A stretch of DNA of 19,860 nt from NCBI GenBank assembly GCA_028875135.1, contig JAPPFQ010000543.1:1-19860 (forward strand), given 5' to 3'. Of this stretch, positions 1 through 8,361 are shown piece after piece. Source of the DNA: Acidobacteriota bacterium (GTDB lineage Bacteria > Acidobacteriota > Terriglobia > Versatilivoradales > Versatilivoraceae). The position numbers and the translations under genes are program-made. Position 1 is the stretch's first letter, and each line of letters starts with the position of its first letter. The notes beneath the pieces are model-generated. The model had not been told where the DNA came from. It ran no database searches and saw only the letters and a program-made list of their open reading frames with translations.

Positions 1-35
1 AAAAAATCCTGTGCATCCTGTGCATCGATGTGAAT
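1..35. repeat. Short tandem repeat at window edge
   Basis: The unit TCCTGTGCA occurs twice in a row and is followed by a partial third copy (TCGATGTG). It lies outside any gene I can support. It resembles the short non-coding filler often found between genes in high-GC environmental genomes, but no function can be assigned. Confidence 0.4.
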
Positions 36-96
36 AAACCATTGACCCCTGCGTGGCTTGGAACCGGTTTCCAGCCACCAGGCGCCGGCGTTTGTT

Positions 97-489
97 TCAG
101 GTAATGATGGCCGTGGCGTTGATTTCAATGAGATAGTCGGGGTGAACCAGGCCCGCCACCTGCACCAGGGTGCTGGCCGGATAGTCCCCACTCCAGAATT
201 CGGCTCTCACCTCGTGAACGGCCTGGAGGTGTTCCATGTTCACCAGGAAGACGTTGATACAGGCAATGTCCTCCAGGGAGCCGCCGACGTGTTCCAGGGC
301 GGCCTGAATGTTGTGAAGAACCTGTCGGGTCTGCAGCCGAATGTCTCCCTTGCCTACCGGATTCCCCGCGGTATCGATGGCTACCTGGCCGGAGATGTAG
401 CAGGTGCGGCCCTGGTCCGCCAGGGCCGCGTTGGAAAAGATGCCGAAGGGACGGCACAGGGTCGGGGGATTGTAAACGGTCTTGCCCAT
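97..489 (-). CDS. RidA/YjgF/UK114 family protein
   Basis: The product is 130 aa, the normal length for this small trimeric cytosolic family. Classical RidA deaminates reactive enamine/imine intermediates made by PLP enzymes. Family features are the CYISGQVAID strand (residues 30-39), the Q-T-R-Q-V-L-x-N-I helix (53-61), the S-L-E-D-I-x-x-I-N-V-F segment (71-81) and the C-terminal IEINATAI strand (121-128). The ATG start is supported by an AGGAGG Shine-Dalgarno sequence 8 nt upstream (complement of 498-503). The arginine that E. coli RidA uses for catalysis (V-A-R in the strand before the C-terminus) aligns with Gly113 (V-A-G). The protein may therefore belong to a Rid subgroup without imine-deaminase activity. 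It is divergent from the lgt-like gene. The family call is secure; the substrate is unknown. Confidence 0.93.
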   Translation of the reverse strand: MGKTVYNPPTLCRPFGIFSNAALADQGRTCYISGQVAIDTAGNPVGKGDIRLQTRQVLHNIQAALEHVGGSLEDIACINVFLVNMEHLQAVHEVRAEFWSGDYPASTLVQVAGLVHPDYLIEINATAIIT

Positions 490-617
490 GCTTGCTTCCT
501 CCTGTGATTGAGATTAATAGGAGATACGGTTGCTGTAGTCGCGAGTAGTCAGTCTAACCCAAACCCATCCCGGAAGGTCCGCCGGGGTGTCGTCCGGCCC
601 GTCGAAGGCCGCCGAGA

Positions 618-654
618 GCCGACCTCTCGAGGGGTCGGCAACCCTGCTGAAGGG
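618..654 (+). promoter_or_regulatory. Leader hairpins in front of the lgt-like start
   Basis: GCCGACC (618-624) pairs with GGTCGGC (633-639). Extra pairs reduce the loop to TCGA, so the stem is about 9 bp. A second small hairpin, CCCT (642-645) with AGGG (651-654), covers the likely ribosome-binding site AAGGG at 650-654, 6 nt before the ATG at 661. The fold could limit translation. I could not match it to a known riboswitch class. Confidence 0.35.
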
Positions 655-660
655 CTCCCC

Positions 661-1452
661 ATGTTCCCCTACTTCGAAGCCCCGGCCATCAGACTGGGTC
701 CGGTTACCCTGCACGCCTTCGGGATGCTGGTAGCGGCCGCGATCCTGTTGGGTCGCTGGATGCTGGTGCGGCGGGCGGAACGGAGAGGCCTGGACGGGGA
801 GACAGCCTCCCGGCTTGTCCTCTGGATGGTCGCCTGCGGTCTGGCGGGAGCCCACCTGGTTGCCGTAACTCTTACCGATCCGAGGGACGTGCTACGAGAC
901 CCCCTGGTCCTGATTCGGCTGTGGGAGGGGCTGTCTTCGGTGGGTGGCATCGTGGCGGGGGTTCTGGTCGGACTCTGGTGGATGCGGCGTTCCGGCTTGA
1001 AACCCTCCGAGGTTCGGACTTATCTGGACCTAGTTGCCTTTGTTTTCCCCTTTGCCTGGATCCTGGGGCGGGCCGGCTGTGCCGTGGCCCACGACCATCC
1101 GGGAATTCCCACCCTGGGATGGTGGGCCGTGCAATATCCGGACGGCCCGCGCTTCGACCTCGGCCTCCTGGAGTTCTTCTACGCCCTGTTTCTGGCAGGT
1201 TTGTTCCAGTGGCTGGACCGACATCCCAGGCGCGACGGATTCTACTTGGGACTCTTTTTGCTGCTCTACGGGCCGGTTCGCTTCTTCCTGGACGAGCTCC
1301 GGGTGGGTGACACCCGTTACCTGGGCTTCACGCCGGCGCAGTATGGATGCGTGGCGGCGGTGGTTCTGGGCGGGGTGGTTCTGTGGAAGCTGGAAGGAGG
1401 CTCCAGGCGAAGAGACTCCGCGCCTTCCAGGCGGAGGAAGGCGATTGGTTGA
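661..1452 (+). CDS. lgt: Prolipoprotein diacylglyceryl transferase family (Lgt-like)
   Basis: This is a 263-aa multi-pass inner-membrane protein. Lgt moves diacylglycerol from phosphatidylglycerol to the lipobox cysteine of prolipoproteins. Lgt-type landmarks are GLSSVGGIVAG (90-100), WILGRAG (133-139) with the essential-type Arg137, LYGPVRFFLDELR (202-214) and G-F-T-P-A-Q (222-227). I chose the ATG at 661 because it precedes the conserved N-terminus (IRLGPVTLHAFGML) and follows AAGGG. The frame is open further upstream to 508, but that sequence is not Lgt-like. Two positions differ from the E. coli enzyme: the HGG motif is VGG (V94), and the R-I-G-N-F-I-N-G segment is RAGCAVAHDHPG. It may be a divergent subfamily or paralogue rather than the main Lgt. 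It is convergent with ftsK. Confidence 0.8.
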   Translation: MFPYFEAPAIRLGPVTLHAFGMLVAAAILLGRWMLVRRAERRGLDGETASRLVLWMVACGLAGAHLVAVTLTDPRDVLRDPLVLIRLWEGLSSVGGIVAGVLVGLWWMRRSGLKPSEVRTYLDLVAFVFPFAWILGRAGCAVAHDHPGIPTLGWWAVQYPDGPRFDLGLLEFFYALFLAGLFQWLDRHPRRDGFYLGLFLLLYGPVRFFLDELRVGDTRYLGFTPAQYGCVAAVVLGGVVLWKLEGGSRRRDSAPSRRRKAIG

Positions 1453-1497
1453 TCGACAGGAAAGGAATTTCCGGACGACCCGTGGAAAAGAGTGGCT

Positions 1498-3828
1498 TCA
1501 CTCCACCCGGGACTCGTCCATCTCGCGGAAATAGTCCGGGCGCTTCAGCACCTCTCGTGGCTTGCTGCCGTCGGGCGGACCCACGATGCCGTCCTCTTCC
1601 ATGATGTCGAGCAGCCGGGCCGCCCTCCCGTAGCCGATGCGGAGACGGCGCTGCAGGGTGGAGGTGGAGGCCTTGCCCATTTCCACCACGATGCGGACCG
1701 CCTCGTCATAGAGCTCATCCGTCTCACGCTCCAGTTCTTCCGTGTCGGCTTTCTCGGAGCGTTCTTCCACGACACTTTGATCGTAGACCGGCTGCGACCG
1801 GGTCTTGAGGTGTTCCACCACGCGGTTGATCTCCTCGGTGGTTACCAGGGCGCCGTGGACCCGGGTCATCCTCGAGGTTCCGGGTGGGATAAAGAGCATG
1901 TCTCCCTTCCCCAGGAGCTGTTGAGCTCCCATCTGGTCCAGAATGGTGCGCGAGTCCACCTTTTGGGCGACACGAAAGGAAATGCGGGAGGGGAAATTGG
2001 CCTTGATGATTCCCGTGAGCACGTCCACCGAGGGGCGTTGGGTGGCCACGATCAGGTGGATGCCCACCGCCCGGGCCATCTGAGCCAGTCGCATGATGGA
2101 ATCTTCGACGTCCTTCGAGGCCACCATCATCAGGTCGGCCAGTTCATCGATCACGATGACGATGTAGGGCAGAGGTGTGAGAGCAGCGTCCTGGTCTTTC
2201 GAGAAAAGCTCCATGTTGCGGGGCTTCCGCACAAAGGCGTTGAACTGGTCGATGCTGCGAACGCCCACCGATGCCAGCAGCTTGTACCGGTTCTCCATTT
2301 CCCTGGTCGCCCACTTCAAGGCATTGGAAGCCCGTTTGGGCTCCACCACCACCGGAGTCAGCAGATTGGGAATGTCCTCATAGACACCCAGCTCCAGGCG
2401 CTTGGGATCGACCATGATGAACTTCACTTCTTCCGGCGCGGACTTGTAGAGAATGGAAAGGATCATGGCATTGATCCCCACGCTCTTGCCGGCGCCGGTC
2501 TGGCCGGCAATGAGCAGGTGAGGCATCTTGGCCAGGTCGGCGACCACGATTTTTCCGACAATGTCCTTGCCCAGGGCAATGGTCAGCCGGGAGGGGGACT
2601 TCTGGAATTCATTGGACCGGATCACCTCGCTCAGCAGAATCTGCTCCCGATCGGCGTTGGGGACTTCAACTCCGACCGTCGATTTTCCCGGCAATCGATT
2701 GATGCGCACGGACTCTGCCTTGAGAGCCAGGCACAGATCATCCACCAGGTTGGTGATACGGCTGTACTTGACTCCGGCTTCCGGCTTGAATTCGTAGGTG
2801 GTGACGACCGGACCGGGATGAATATGCAGAACCTGCCCGTGGACGCCGAACTCCTTGCACTTCTCCGTCAATTGGCCGGCGCGCTCCAGCAGTTCCTCCT
2901 CTCCGACGTCGGCTCGCCGTCCGGGGGCCTGGAGCAAATCGATGGAGGGCATCGGGAAGTCGGTCCGTGATTTCCGTGTCCCCGGCCTGGCTTTTGTCTT
3001 CCTCTTGAAGGCCTCGGGAGCAGCCTCGGCGGAGTCCTCGCCGCCGGCGAACAGCGTTGGTTGGGAAGGCTCCTCCTCCGCGGATTCCCACTGCTTGATC
3101 TCGGAAACCTTTTGCGTGGTGACGGCCTTCCTCTCCTCTCCTCGCTGCAGTCTGGCCTCCAGCCTCTTTTTCTGTCGTTTCCTTTCCGATGCCTTGCGCC
3201 AATTCCTCCATCGAGCCTGCCATGCGCTCAGGAATCGCAGCCGTCTTCCCAGCCAGTCCAGACCAGCCCTGAATGAGAAGCGGGTGGCGACAAAGAGCGA
3301 GGCCATGAAGATCATGAAGCCCAGGATGCAGGCGCCGGCCCAATTGAAGCGGCCCTGAAACCATTCCGCCAGCAGGTCTCCGACCACCCCTCCGGCCTTG
3401 GCGGTGCCGCCGGTGCCTACGATCGCGCCGTCCTGGATCGACCACCCCACCGCCACAGGCTGAGGAAACAGCAATGCCAGAAGAAGACACCCCGAGCCGG
3501 CCAGGCAAAGCACACCGACGACTTTGGTGACCGGCGTGCTGATGTCGCGAGAGCGCAGCCATTTCCAGCCGAAAATCGCGAAGATCACCGGGAAAAGGAA
3601 CGCAGCGTATCCGAAGTACATCAACAACAGATCGGCCAGCATGGATCCATACTTGCCGATGAAGTTGTGCACGGAATCCTGGCCCAGCAGGTCGCGCGAC
3701 ACGTTGAGGGAAGGATCCATCGGATGGTAGGAGACCAGGCTTAATGTCAGCAGAAGGGCCAAACTGAGCAGCATCAGCCCTACGGCCTCGTTGAAACGAG
3801 AATGTGCGGTGGGTGCCAGAAAGCCCAT
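1498..3828 (-). CDS. ftsK: DNA translocase FtsK/SpoIIIE
   Basis: The product is a 776-aa septal DNA pump that hydrolyses ATP to move the chromosome terminus during division. Four N-terminal membrane segments lie at about residues 13-33, 63-89, 102-121 and 162-181. A charged linker follows (about 185-300). The alpha/beta motor carries Walker A GQTGAGKS (about 438-447), the MVDPKRLEL motif, Walker B IVIVIDELADLM (about 553-564) and the VATQRPSVDVLTG sensor region. A C-terminal winged-helix gamma domain (about 705-765, with STLQRRLRIGYGRAARLLDIME) would read KOPS-type sites. The length is typical for a four-TM, short-linker FtsK. It is the last gene of the block and starts 2 bp after the uppP stop codon, so the two are probably translated from one message. 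Confidence 0.97.
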   Translation of the reverse strand: MGFLAPTAHSRFNEAVGLMLLSLALLLTLSLVSYHPMDPSLNVSRDLLGQDSVHNFIGKYGSMLADLLLMYFGYAAFLFPVIFAIFGWKWLRSRDISTPVTKVVGVLCLAGSGCLLLALLFPQPVAVGWSIQDGAIVGTGGTAKAGGVVGDLLAEWFQGRFNWAGACILGFMIFMASLFVATRFSFRAGLDWLGRRLRFLSAWQARWRNWRKASERKRQKKRLEARLQRGEERKAVTTQKVSEIKQWESAEEEPSQPTLFAGGEDSAEAAPEAFKRKTKARPGTRKSRTDFPMPSIDLLQAPGRRADVGEEELLERAGQLTEKCKEFGVHGQVLHIHPGPVVTTYEFKPEAGVKYSRITNLVDDLCLALKAESVRINRLPGKSTVGVEVPNADREQILLSEVIRSNEFQKSPSRLTIALGKDIVGKIVVADLAKMPHLLIAGQTGAGKSVGINAMILSILYKSAPEEVKFIMVDPKRLELGVYEDIPNLLTPVVVEPKRASNALKWATREMENRYKLLASVGVRSIDQFNAFVRKPRNMELFSKDQDAALTPLPYIVIVIDELADLMMVASKDVEDSIMRLAQMARAVGIHLIVATQRPSVDVLTGIIKANFPSRISFRVAQKVDSRTILDQMGAQQLLGKGDMLFIPPGTSRMTRVHGALVTTEEINRVVEHLKTRSQPVYDQSVVEERSEKADTEELERETDELYDEAVRIVVEMGKASTSTLQRRLRIGYGRAARLLDIMEEDGIVGPPDGSKPREVLKRPDYFREMDESRVE

Positions 3829-3830
3829 GC

Positions 3831-4649
3831 CTACAGTCCACCCCGTTGGAGGATGATGAGAATCACGATACCCAAAAGGATACGGTACTGCACAAAAACA
3901 TAAAGCGTTTTTTTCTGAAGGAAACGGAGGAAGACCTTGATGGTGACGTGACCGACGATCAGGGCCGTGAGAAAGCCGGCCGCCAGACTCATGGCCTCGC
4001 CCTCAGGAATTCCTAACTGATTGATTTCGAAAAGTTTTTTGAGGCCGGCTGCCGCAAGGATGGGAACCGCAAGCAGGAAGGAGAACCGGGCGGCTGCCTC
4101 CCGCGTCATCCCCCGAAACAGCCCGGCCGTTATGGTGATGCCGGAACGTGAGGTCCCTGGAATCAGGGCCACCGCCTGGGCCATCCCCACCCATAGAGCA
4201 TCCGTCAGAGATATTTTCCCCAGTCCCTTCTTCAAGGTGGCTCGACGTTCCGCCAGCCAGAGCATGAGGGCGAAGAAGATCAGCGTAACAGGAATGATTT
4301 CGGCAGTTCGAAGCCGGGTGGCGACCCATTGTTCAGCCAACATCCCGGCTATGGCGGCGGGAACGGTTCCCAGGAACAGGAACAAAAGCATGTGGCGCCC
4401 TTCGGGCCGCTCGAGGGAGCGGGCGCCGGAGGGCCGGAGGCTATCCCGCAGGATTCCGGCGAGGTCTCTCCAAAAACAAGTGAGAATGGCCAGCAGGGTG
4501 GCGGCGTGCAAAACCACGTCGAAGGTGAGTCCCTGGTCCGGCCAATCCGTTATCCAGGGAACCAGAATCAAGTGGGCGGAACTGCTGATGGGCAGGAACT
4601 CCGTCAGGCCCTGCACGGCGCCAAGGACGATGGCCTGCTTCAAGGTCAT
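3831..4649 (-). CDS. uppP: Undecaprenyl-diphosphatase UppP (BacA)
   Basis: The product is a 272-aa polytopic membrane phosphatase. It converts undecaprenyl diphosphate to the monophosphate lipid carrier used for peptidoglycan and other envelope glycans; extra copies give bacitracin resistance. Signature motifs are GLTEFLPISSSAHL (14-27, with Glu17 and Ser23) and PGTSRSGIT (about 162-170). Several hydrophobic helices follow, with a final one near the C-terminus. I chose the ATG at 4649, preceded by CAGG 7-10 nt upstream. This gives the usual family length (E. coli has 273 aa). A TTG eight codons further out (4673) is an alternative. It lies 45 bp after the RNase J stop codon and is nearly fused to ftsK. 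Confidence 0.95.
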   Translation of the reverse strand: MTLKQAIVLGAVQGLTEFLPISSSAHLILVPWITDWPDQGLTFDVVLHAATLLAILTCFWRDLAGILRDSLRPSGARSLERPEGRHMLLFLFLGTVPAAIAGMLAEQWVATRLRTAEIIPVTLIFFALMLWLAERRATLKKGLGKISLTDALWVGMAQAVALIPGTSRSGITITAGLFRGMTREAAARFSFLLAVPILAAAGLKKLFEINQLGIPEGEAMSLAAGFLTALIVGHVTIKVFLRFLQKKTLYVFVQYRILLGIVILIILQRGGL

Positions 4650-4694
4650 GGAGTTACCTGGGGGCGCCGTCAATCGAGGCTGCCGGGCGACTCG

Positions 4695-6368
4695 TCAAAT
4701 CTCCAGGATAACCGGCAGCACCAGCGGCCGCTTGGCCGTCTGCTTGAACAGGAAGCGGCGCAGGTCGGTGCGGATCTTCTCCTTGATGAGGGACCAGTCG
4801 GTCCTCTCTTCAACGCTGGAATCCTCCAGGGTTTCCAGCACGCGGTCGCGGGCCTCTTCCAGGAGAGTGTCGTCTTCGTCCACGAAGACGAACCCCCGGG
4901 TGATGATCTCGGGCTGAGTCTCCATCTGACCGCTGGCCTTGTTGATGGCCAGAATGGGAAGCACAATGCCGTCTTCGGAAAGATGGCGGCGGTCCCTCAC
5001 CACCACTTCCTCCAGCTCGTCCAGGCTGCCCTCATCGATGAAGATGCGGCCGACCGGAGCCTTGCCGGTGACCTCGGCCACCTGCCGGCTCAGTTGAATG
5101 CGATCGCCCGTCTCCGCCACCAGCACCGTGCCTCCCACCGCGTGCAGGTTCCTGGCCAGCTCCGCGTGGCGATAGAGCTGGCGGTATTCTCCGTGGATGG
5201 GCACGAAATGCCTGGGGCGCACCAGGTTCAGCAGCAGCTTGAGCTCCTCGGAGCTGGCGTGGCCGGAAACATGGATGGGAGGTTGGGATCCGTCGTCGTA
5301 GTGGACGGTCGCACCCCTCTTGTAGAGATGGTTGACCATGCGGGAAATGGTCTTTTCGTTTCCGGGAATGATGCGTGCCGACATCACCACGGTGTCTTTC
5401 GGCTCGATTCTTATGTTCTTGAAATTATCCACGGCCATCTGCGGCAAGGCGGCCAACGGTTGTCCCTGACAGCCCGTCAGAATCAGGACCACTCGTTCCG
5501 GCGGCATCTTTCTGACGTCCTGTATCTTGACCAGCAGTCCGTCCGGAATGTTCAGGTAGCCGAGCTGATGGGCAACCCTGGTCGTCGACAGCATGCTCCG
5601 CCCGGCGATGGCCACCTTGCGCCCGTAGCGCTGGGCCAGGTTGAACACGGTCTGGATGCGGTGGATGGAGGAAGTGAAACAGGAGACGATCACCTTGCCC
5701 GGTGCGTGGTTGAAGATCTCGTCCAGCTTTTCGATCACGGCGGTTTCCGAGGGAGTGATCCCGGGCCGGTCCACGTTGGTGCTGTCGGAGAACAGGGCCA
5801 GCACCCCCCGGCGTCCGTACTCGGCAATTCGCGGAAGGTCGGTGACCCGGCCATCCAGCGGCGAAGAGTCGATCTTGAAATCCCCCGTGTGGAGGATCAC
5901 CCCCGCCGGAGTGGTGATCGCCAGCATGACGGCATCCACCACGCTGTGGGTGACATGGATGAACTCCACCTGGAACTCGCCCATTTGCCGGGTTTGCCCC
6001 GCCTCGACGGTGACAAGCTCGGCCTGGTCCAGCAACTGGTGCTCGGCCAGCTTGGCCGAGACCAGGCCCAGGGTGTAGCGGGTGCCGTAAACGGGAACGT
6101 GGCTCAGGGCCGGGAACACGAAGGGCAGCGCCCCGATGTGATCCTCGTGGCCGTGGGTCAGCACGATGGCCTGAACCTGGGAGGCGTTGTCGATCAGGAA
6201 TGAGATGTCGGGGACGATGACGTCGATCCCCAGGAGCTCTTCATCGGGAAACATCAAGCCGGAATCCACCACGATCATCTGGGATCCGTAGCGGAACACC
6301 ATCATGTTCATCCCGAACTCCCCCAGGCCGCCGAGCGGGATGGCTTCAATAGACTCCTGAGAATTCAA
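4695..6368 (-). CDS. rnj: Ribonuclease J (metallo-beta-lactamase/beta-CASP)
   Basis: The product is a 557-aa cytosolic RNase with 5'-3' exonuclease and endonuclease activity in mRNA turnover and rRNA maturation. The metal site is complete: T-H-G-H-E-D-H at 71-77, His138/His141 in FIHVTHS, and HTGDFKID with Asp163. The beta-CASP domain and the later SGHAS (about 366-370) and PIHGEYR (about 388-394) motifs are present, followed by the C-terminal domain. The start is TTG at 6368, supported by an AGGAGG SD 7 nt upstream. An ATG 5 nt further upstream is out of frame. It is the upstream partner of uppP and ftsK. RNase J beside ftsK is a linkage I have seen in several phyla, but I cannot quantify it here. 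Confidence 0.96.
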   Translation of the reverse strand: MNSQESIEAIPLGGLGEFGMNMMVFRYGSQMIVVDSGLMFPDEELLGIDVIVPDISFLIDNASQVQAIVLTHGHEDHIGALPFVFPALSHVPVYGTRYTLGLVSAKLAEHQLLDQAELVTVEAGQTRQMGEFQVEFIHVTHSVVDAVMLAITTPAGVILHTGDFKIDSSPLDGRVTDLPRIAEYGRRGVLALFSDSTNVDRPGITPSETAVIEKLDEIFNHAPGKVIVSCFTSSIHRIQTVFNLAQRYGRKVAIAGRSMLSTTRVAHQLGYLNIPDGLLVKIQDVRKMPPERVVLILTGCQGQPLAALPQMAVDNFKNIRIEPKDTVVMSARIIPGNEKTISRMVNHLYKRGATVHYDDGSQPPIHVSGHASSEELKLLLNLVRPRHFVPIHGEYRQLYRHAELARNLHAVGGTVLVAETGDRIQLSRQVAEVTGKAPVGRIFIDEGSLDELEEVVVRDRRHLSEDGIVLPILAINKASGQMETQPEIITRGFVFVDEDDTLLEEARDRVLETLEDSSVEERTDWSLIKEKIRTDLRRFLFKQTAKRPLVLPVILEI

Positions 6369-6431
6369 GCATCGACCTCCTGTTGGGGCGCCAGGCTCGT
6401 TTGCCGGGATTGCAGCCTGACCTGGATGGGG

Positions 6432-8069
6432 CTAGGGAAAGACCGACATGTCCGTTTCCCGGGTGGTCATGAATTCCAGCAACACCGGCACGCCTTCCCG
6501 GGTTTGGCGGATTCCTCGCTCGAGGGCGGGAACAATGGACTCGACCTCTTCCACCCGCTCGGAATAGCAACCCAGGGATCGGGCCATCTCGGCGTAATTT
6601 CCTGAAATATCGGTAATCCGGTGCTTCACGCTGGCGGTGGGATAGAACTGCAACTCGGCAGCCATGCAAAAATTGTTGAACAGGATGGAGAGGATGGGGA
6701 TCTCTTCTCGAACCGCCGTCTCCAGGTCGGTTCCGGTAAACCCGATGGCGGCGTCTCCCCAAAGGTTGATGCACAGTTTGTCCGGCCGGGCCATCTTGGC
6801 TCCCATGGCCAGGCCCAACCCGTAGCCCAGTTGGGTCGACTTTCCCCAGCCGATGTAGGACAGGGGGCTGACGCATTCCCAGAAAGGAGAGAGCTGGTCC
6901 CTGGGACTGCCGGAGTCGTGGGTGATGACGGTGTTGGCGACGTCCACCGTCCGCATCAGGTCCCGGATCACCCGATAGGGGGAGAGGGGCTGATGGGAGG
7001 CGGTCAATTTCGGCATCCAGGCAGCCATCCACTCCTTCCTGATGGCTTGAATCCGTTGAGCGATCCCCCCGGCCCGCCCTCGCCCCCCCGGATCCAGTCG
7101 GGGTCTGATTTCATCGATCAGCGCTTCCAGCGTCAGGCGGGCGTCGCCGACCAACCCGTGCTCCACGGCAACGTCCTTGTTGATGTCGGCAGGGTCCAGC
7201 GTGGCGTGCAGGAACCTGGCGCTGCTCGGCATCGACAACCCGAAGGGCGTGGTGGTAAAGCTGCATCCCACCCCGAAGACCAGGTCGGCCCGGTTGAGGA
7301 ACTCATGCACCATCCGGGTGGTGGAACGTCCACCCGAACCCAGGGAGAGCGGGTGGTTTTCCGGAAAGGCGCTCTTGCCGCCCAGGCTGGTGGTCACCGG
7401 CGCTTCCAGCAGCTCCGCAAGTTCCCGCAAGGCCTGCCAGGCCTTGGCGTAGTGGATCCCCTGCCCGGCGTAGATGAGCGGTCGTTCGGCCCGGAGCAGC
7501 ATCTCGGCCGCCCGCGTCACCGAGGGTCCGTCGGGACCGTATCGGATTCTTGGCGCCGGCTGGTAGGAGAAAGACTCGGGGACTTCCTCCGACAGCAGGT
7601 CGGAGGGGAACTCCACCAGAACCGGACGCGGGCGTCCGTTCCTGACCTGGGTGAAGGCGCGGCGAAGCGTCGCCGACAGGTGAGCCGGAAGCGTGACTTG
7701 CTCGCAGGACTTGGTCACCTGGCGGTAGTTGAGGGAGGAATTGAAGTTGGGCTGCACCTGGGCCCATTCCCGGGGATGGCCCATCGGCAGGACAATGATG
7801 GGGGCCGACTCCGAGTAGGCCTGGGCCACGCCGCCAAAGGCGTTTTCGGCTCCGGGCCCGTTCTGCATGCAGAAGACGCCGATCCGTTCGCCGCTGTGCA
7901 TCCGGCTGAAGGCGTCGGCCATGTGCAGGCCGGTTCTTTCCTGACGCACGATGACGGGCCGGATGCCTGCCTTGGAGGCCGATTCGATGAGGAAGTTCAG
8001 AGGGTAGGCGAAGAGGACATCCACGCCCTCGAGAATCAGAATGCGGGCAACTGCATCGGCAACGGTCAT
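6432..8069 (-). CDS. Thiamine-diphosphate enzyme, acetolactate-synthase-like
   Basis: The product is a 545-aa cytosolic ThDP-dependent enzyme with the three-domain layout of the acetolactate synthase/oxalyl-CoA decarboxylase/glyoxylate carboligase group. The N-terminal pyrimidine-binding domain has the catalytic Glu44 in VRQERTGLHMADAFSR. A central DHS-like domain follows (about 190-330). The C-terminal PP-binding domain has GDAAIGFTGTDLETA (about 437-451) and ends in ILFNN; GDA replaces the usual GDG. The ATG at 8069 has no obvious SD but matches the usual family N-terminus (TVADAVARILILEGVDVLF). The frame stays open upstream into repeat DNA, which is not part of the gene. The substrate cannot be told from sequence; it is probably a 2-keto acid decarboxylase or ligase. 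It ends 63 bp before rnj and may be cotranscribed. Confidence 0.88.
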   Translation of the reverse strand: MTVADAVARILILEGVDVLFAYPLNFLIESASKAGIRPVIVRQERTGLHMADAFSRMHSGERIGVFCMQNGPGAENAFGGVAQAYSESAPIIVLPMGHPREWAQVQPNFNSSLNYRQVTKSCEQVTLPAHLSATLRRAFTQVRNGRPRPVLVEFPSDLLSEEVPESFSYQPAPRIRYGPDGPSVTRAAEMLLRAERPLIYAGQGIHYAKAWQALRELAELLEAPVTTSLGGKSAFPENHPLSLGSGGRSTTRMVHEFLNRADLVFGVGCSFTTTPFGLSMPSSARFLHATLDPADINKDVAVEHGLVGDARLTLEALIDEIRPRLDPGGRGRAGGIAQRIQAIRKEWMAAWMPKLTASHQPLSPYRVIRDLMRTVDVANTVITHDSGSPRDQLSPFWECVSPLSYIGWGKSTQLGYGLGLAMGAKMARPDKLCINLWGDAAIGFTGTDLETAVREEIPILSILFNNFCMAAELQFYPTASVKHRITDISGNYAEMARSLGCYSERVEEVESIVPALERGIRQTREGVPVLLEFMTTRETDMSVFP

Positions 8070-8147
8070 GGAACCACAGTCTAGCACAGGTCCCGGACGA
8101 CACCCGCCATCACTGGGCTGCCGGGGCGCAGGGGCGGCGCGTACAGC

Positions 8148-8361
8148 GTGACGGATCCGCCGCATCGGCAGGGCTGCGGACCGGCAATCCGGCGCGCACC
8201 CCATTGAGTAGCAAGAGTGATGGAAAGAGGAGCCCCCCCGGGAGCGCGGGCGTCTCGCCCGCATGCTGTTCCGTCGCGTTCCGCTCAGTTTCCCTGCGAT
8301 GGCGCTCCCGGCACCCTGCCGGCGGGAACGCCATGTGCCCGGCCGAAGCAGAGTCCTGGCG
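8148..8361 (+). repeat. Dispersed repeat, left copy (full length)
   Basis: The reverse complement of 13101-13309 matches this stretch along its whole length at roughly 80% by eye. Matching blocks include GCCGCATCGGCAGG near the start, GAGTGATGGA, the GC-rich core, GCTCAGTTTCCCTGCGATG and GGCCGAAGCAGAGTCCTGGC at the end. The core carries a short palindrome (GCGGGCG-TCT-CGCCCGC). It is bounded by inverted ends CCGGGAGCGC (8238-8247) and GCGCTCCCGG (8302-8311), as in REP/MITE-type elements. No coding function is apparent. Confidence 0.8.

Noticed and set aside
597..660. SAM-type riboswitch (GGCAACC after a stem)
   Set aside because: Only the GGCAACC-like piece fits. The other conserved strands and the pseudoknot are not present, and lgt is not a typical target.
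1459..1472. Terminator between lgt and ftsK (GGAAA-GGAA-TTTCC)
   Set aside because: The stem is only 5 bp, AT-rich and without a T tract on either strand.
1492..2970. Long open frame on the plus strand opposite ftsK
   Set aside because: It is a shadow of FtsK in high-GC DNA: His/Gly/Leu-rich with no domain, while the minus strand has unmistakable motor motifs.
4329..6203. 624-codon plus-strand frame opposite uppP and RNase J
   Set aside because: It crosses two well-supported genes antisense and has a shadow-type composition.
6621..8084. 487-codon plus-strand frame opposite the ThDP enzyme
   Set aside because: It is antisense to a gene with recognisable catalytic and cofactor motifs and has no domain of its own.
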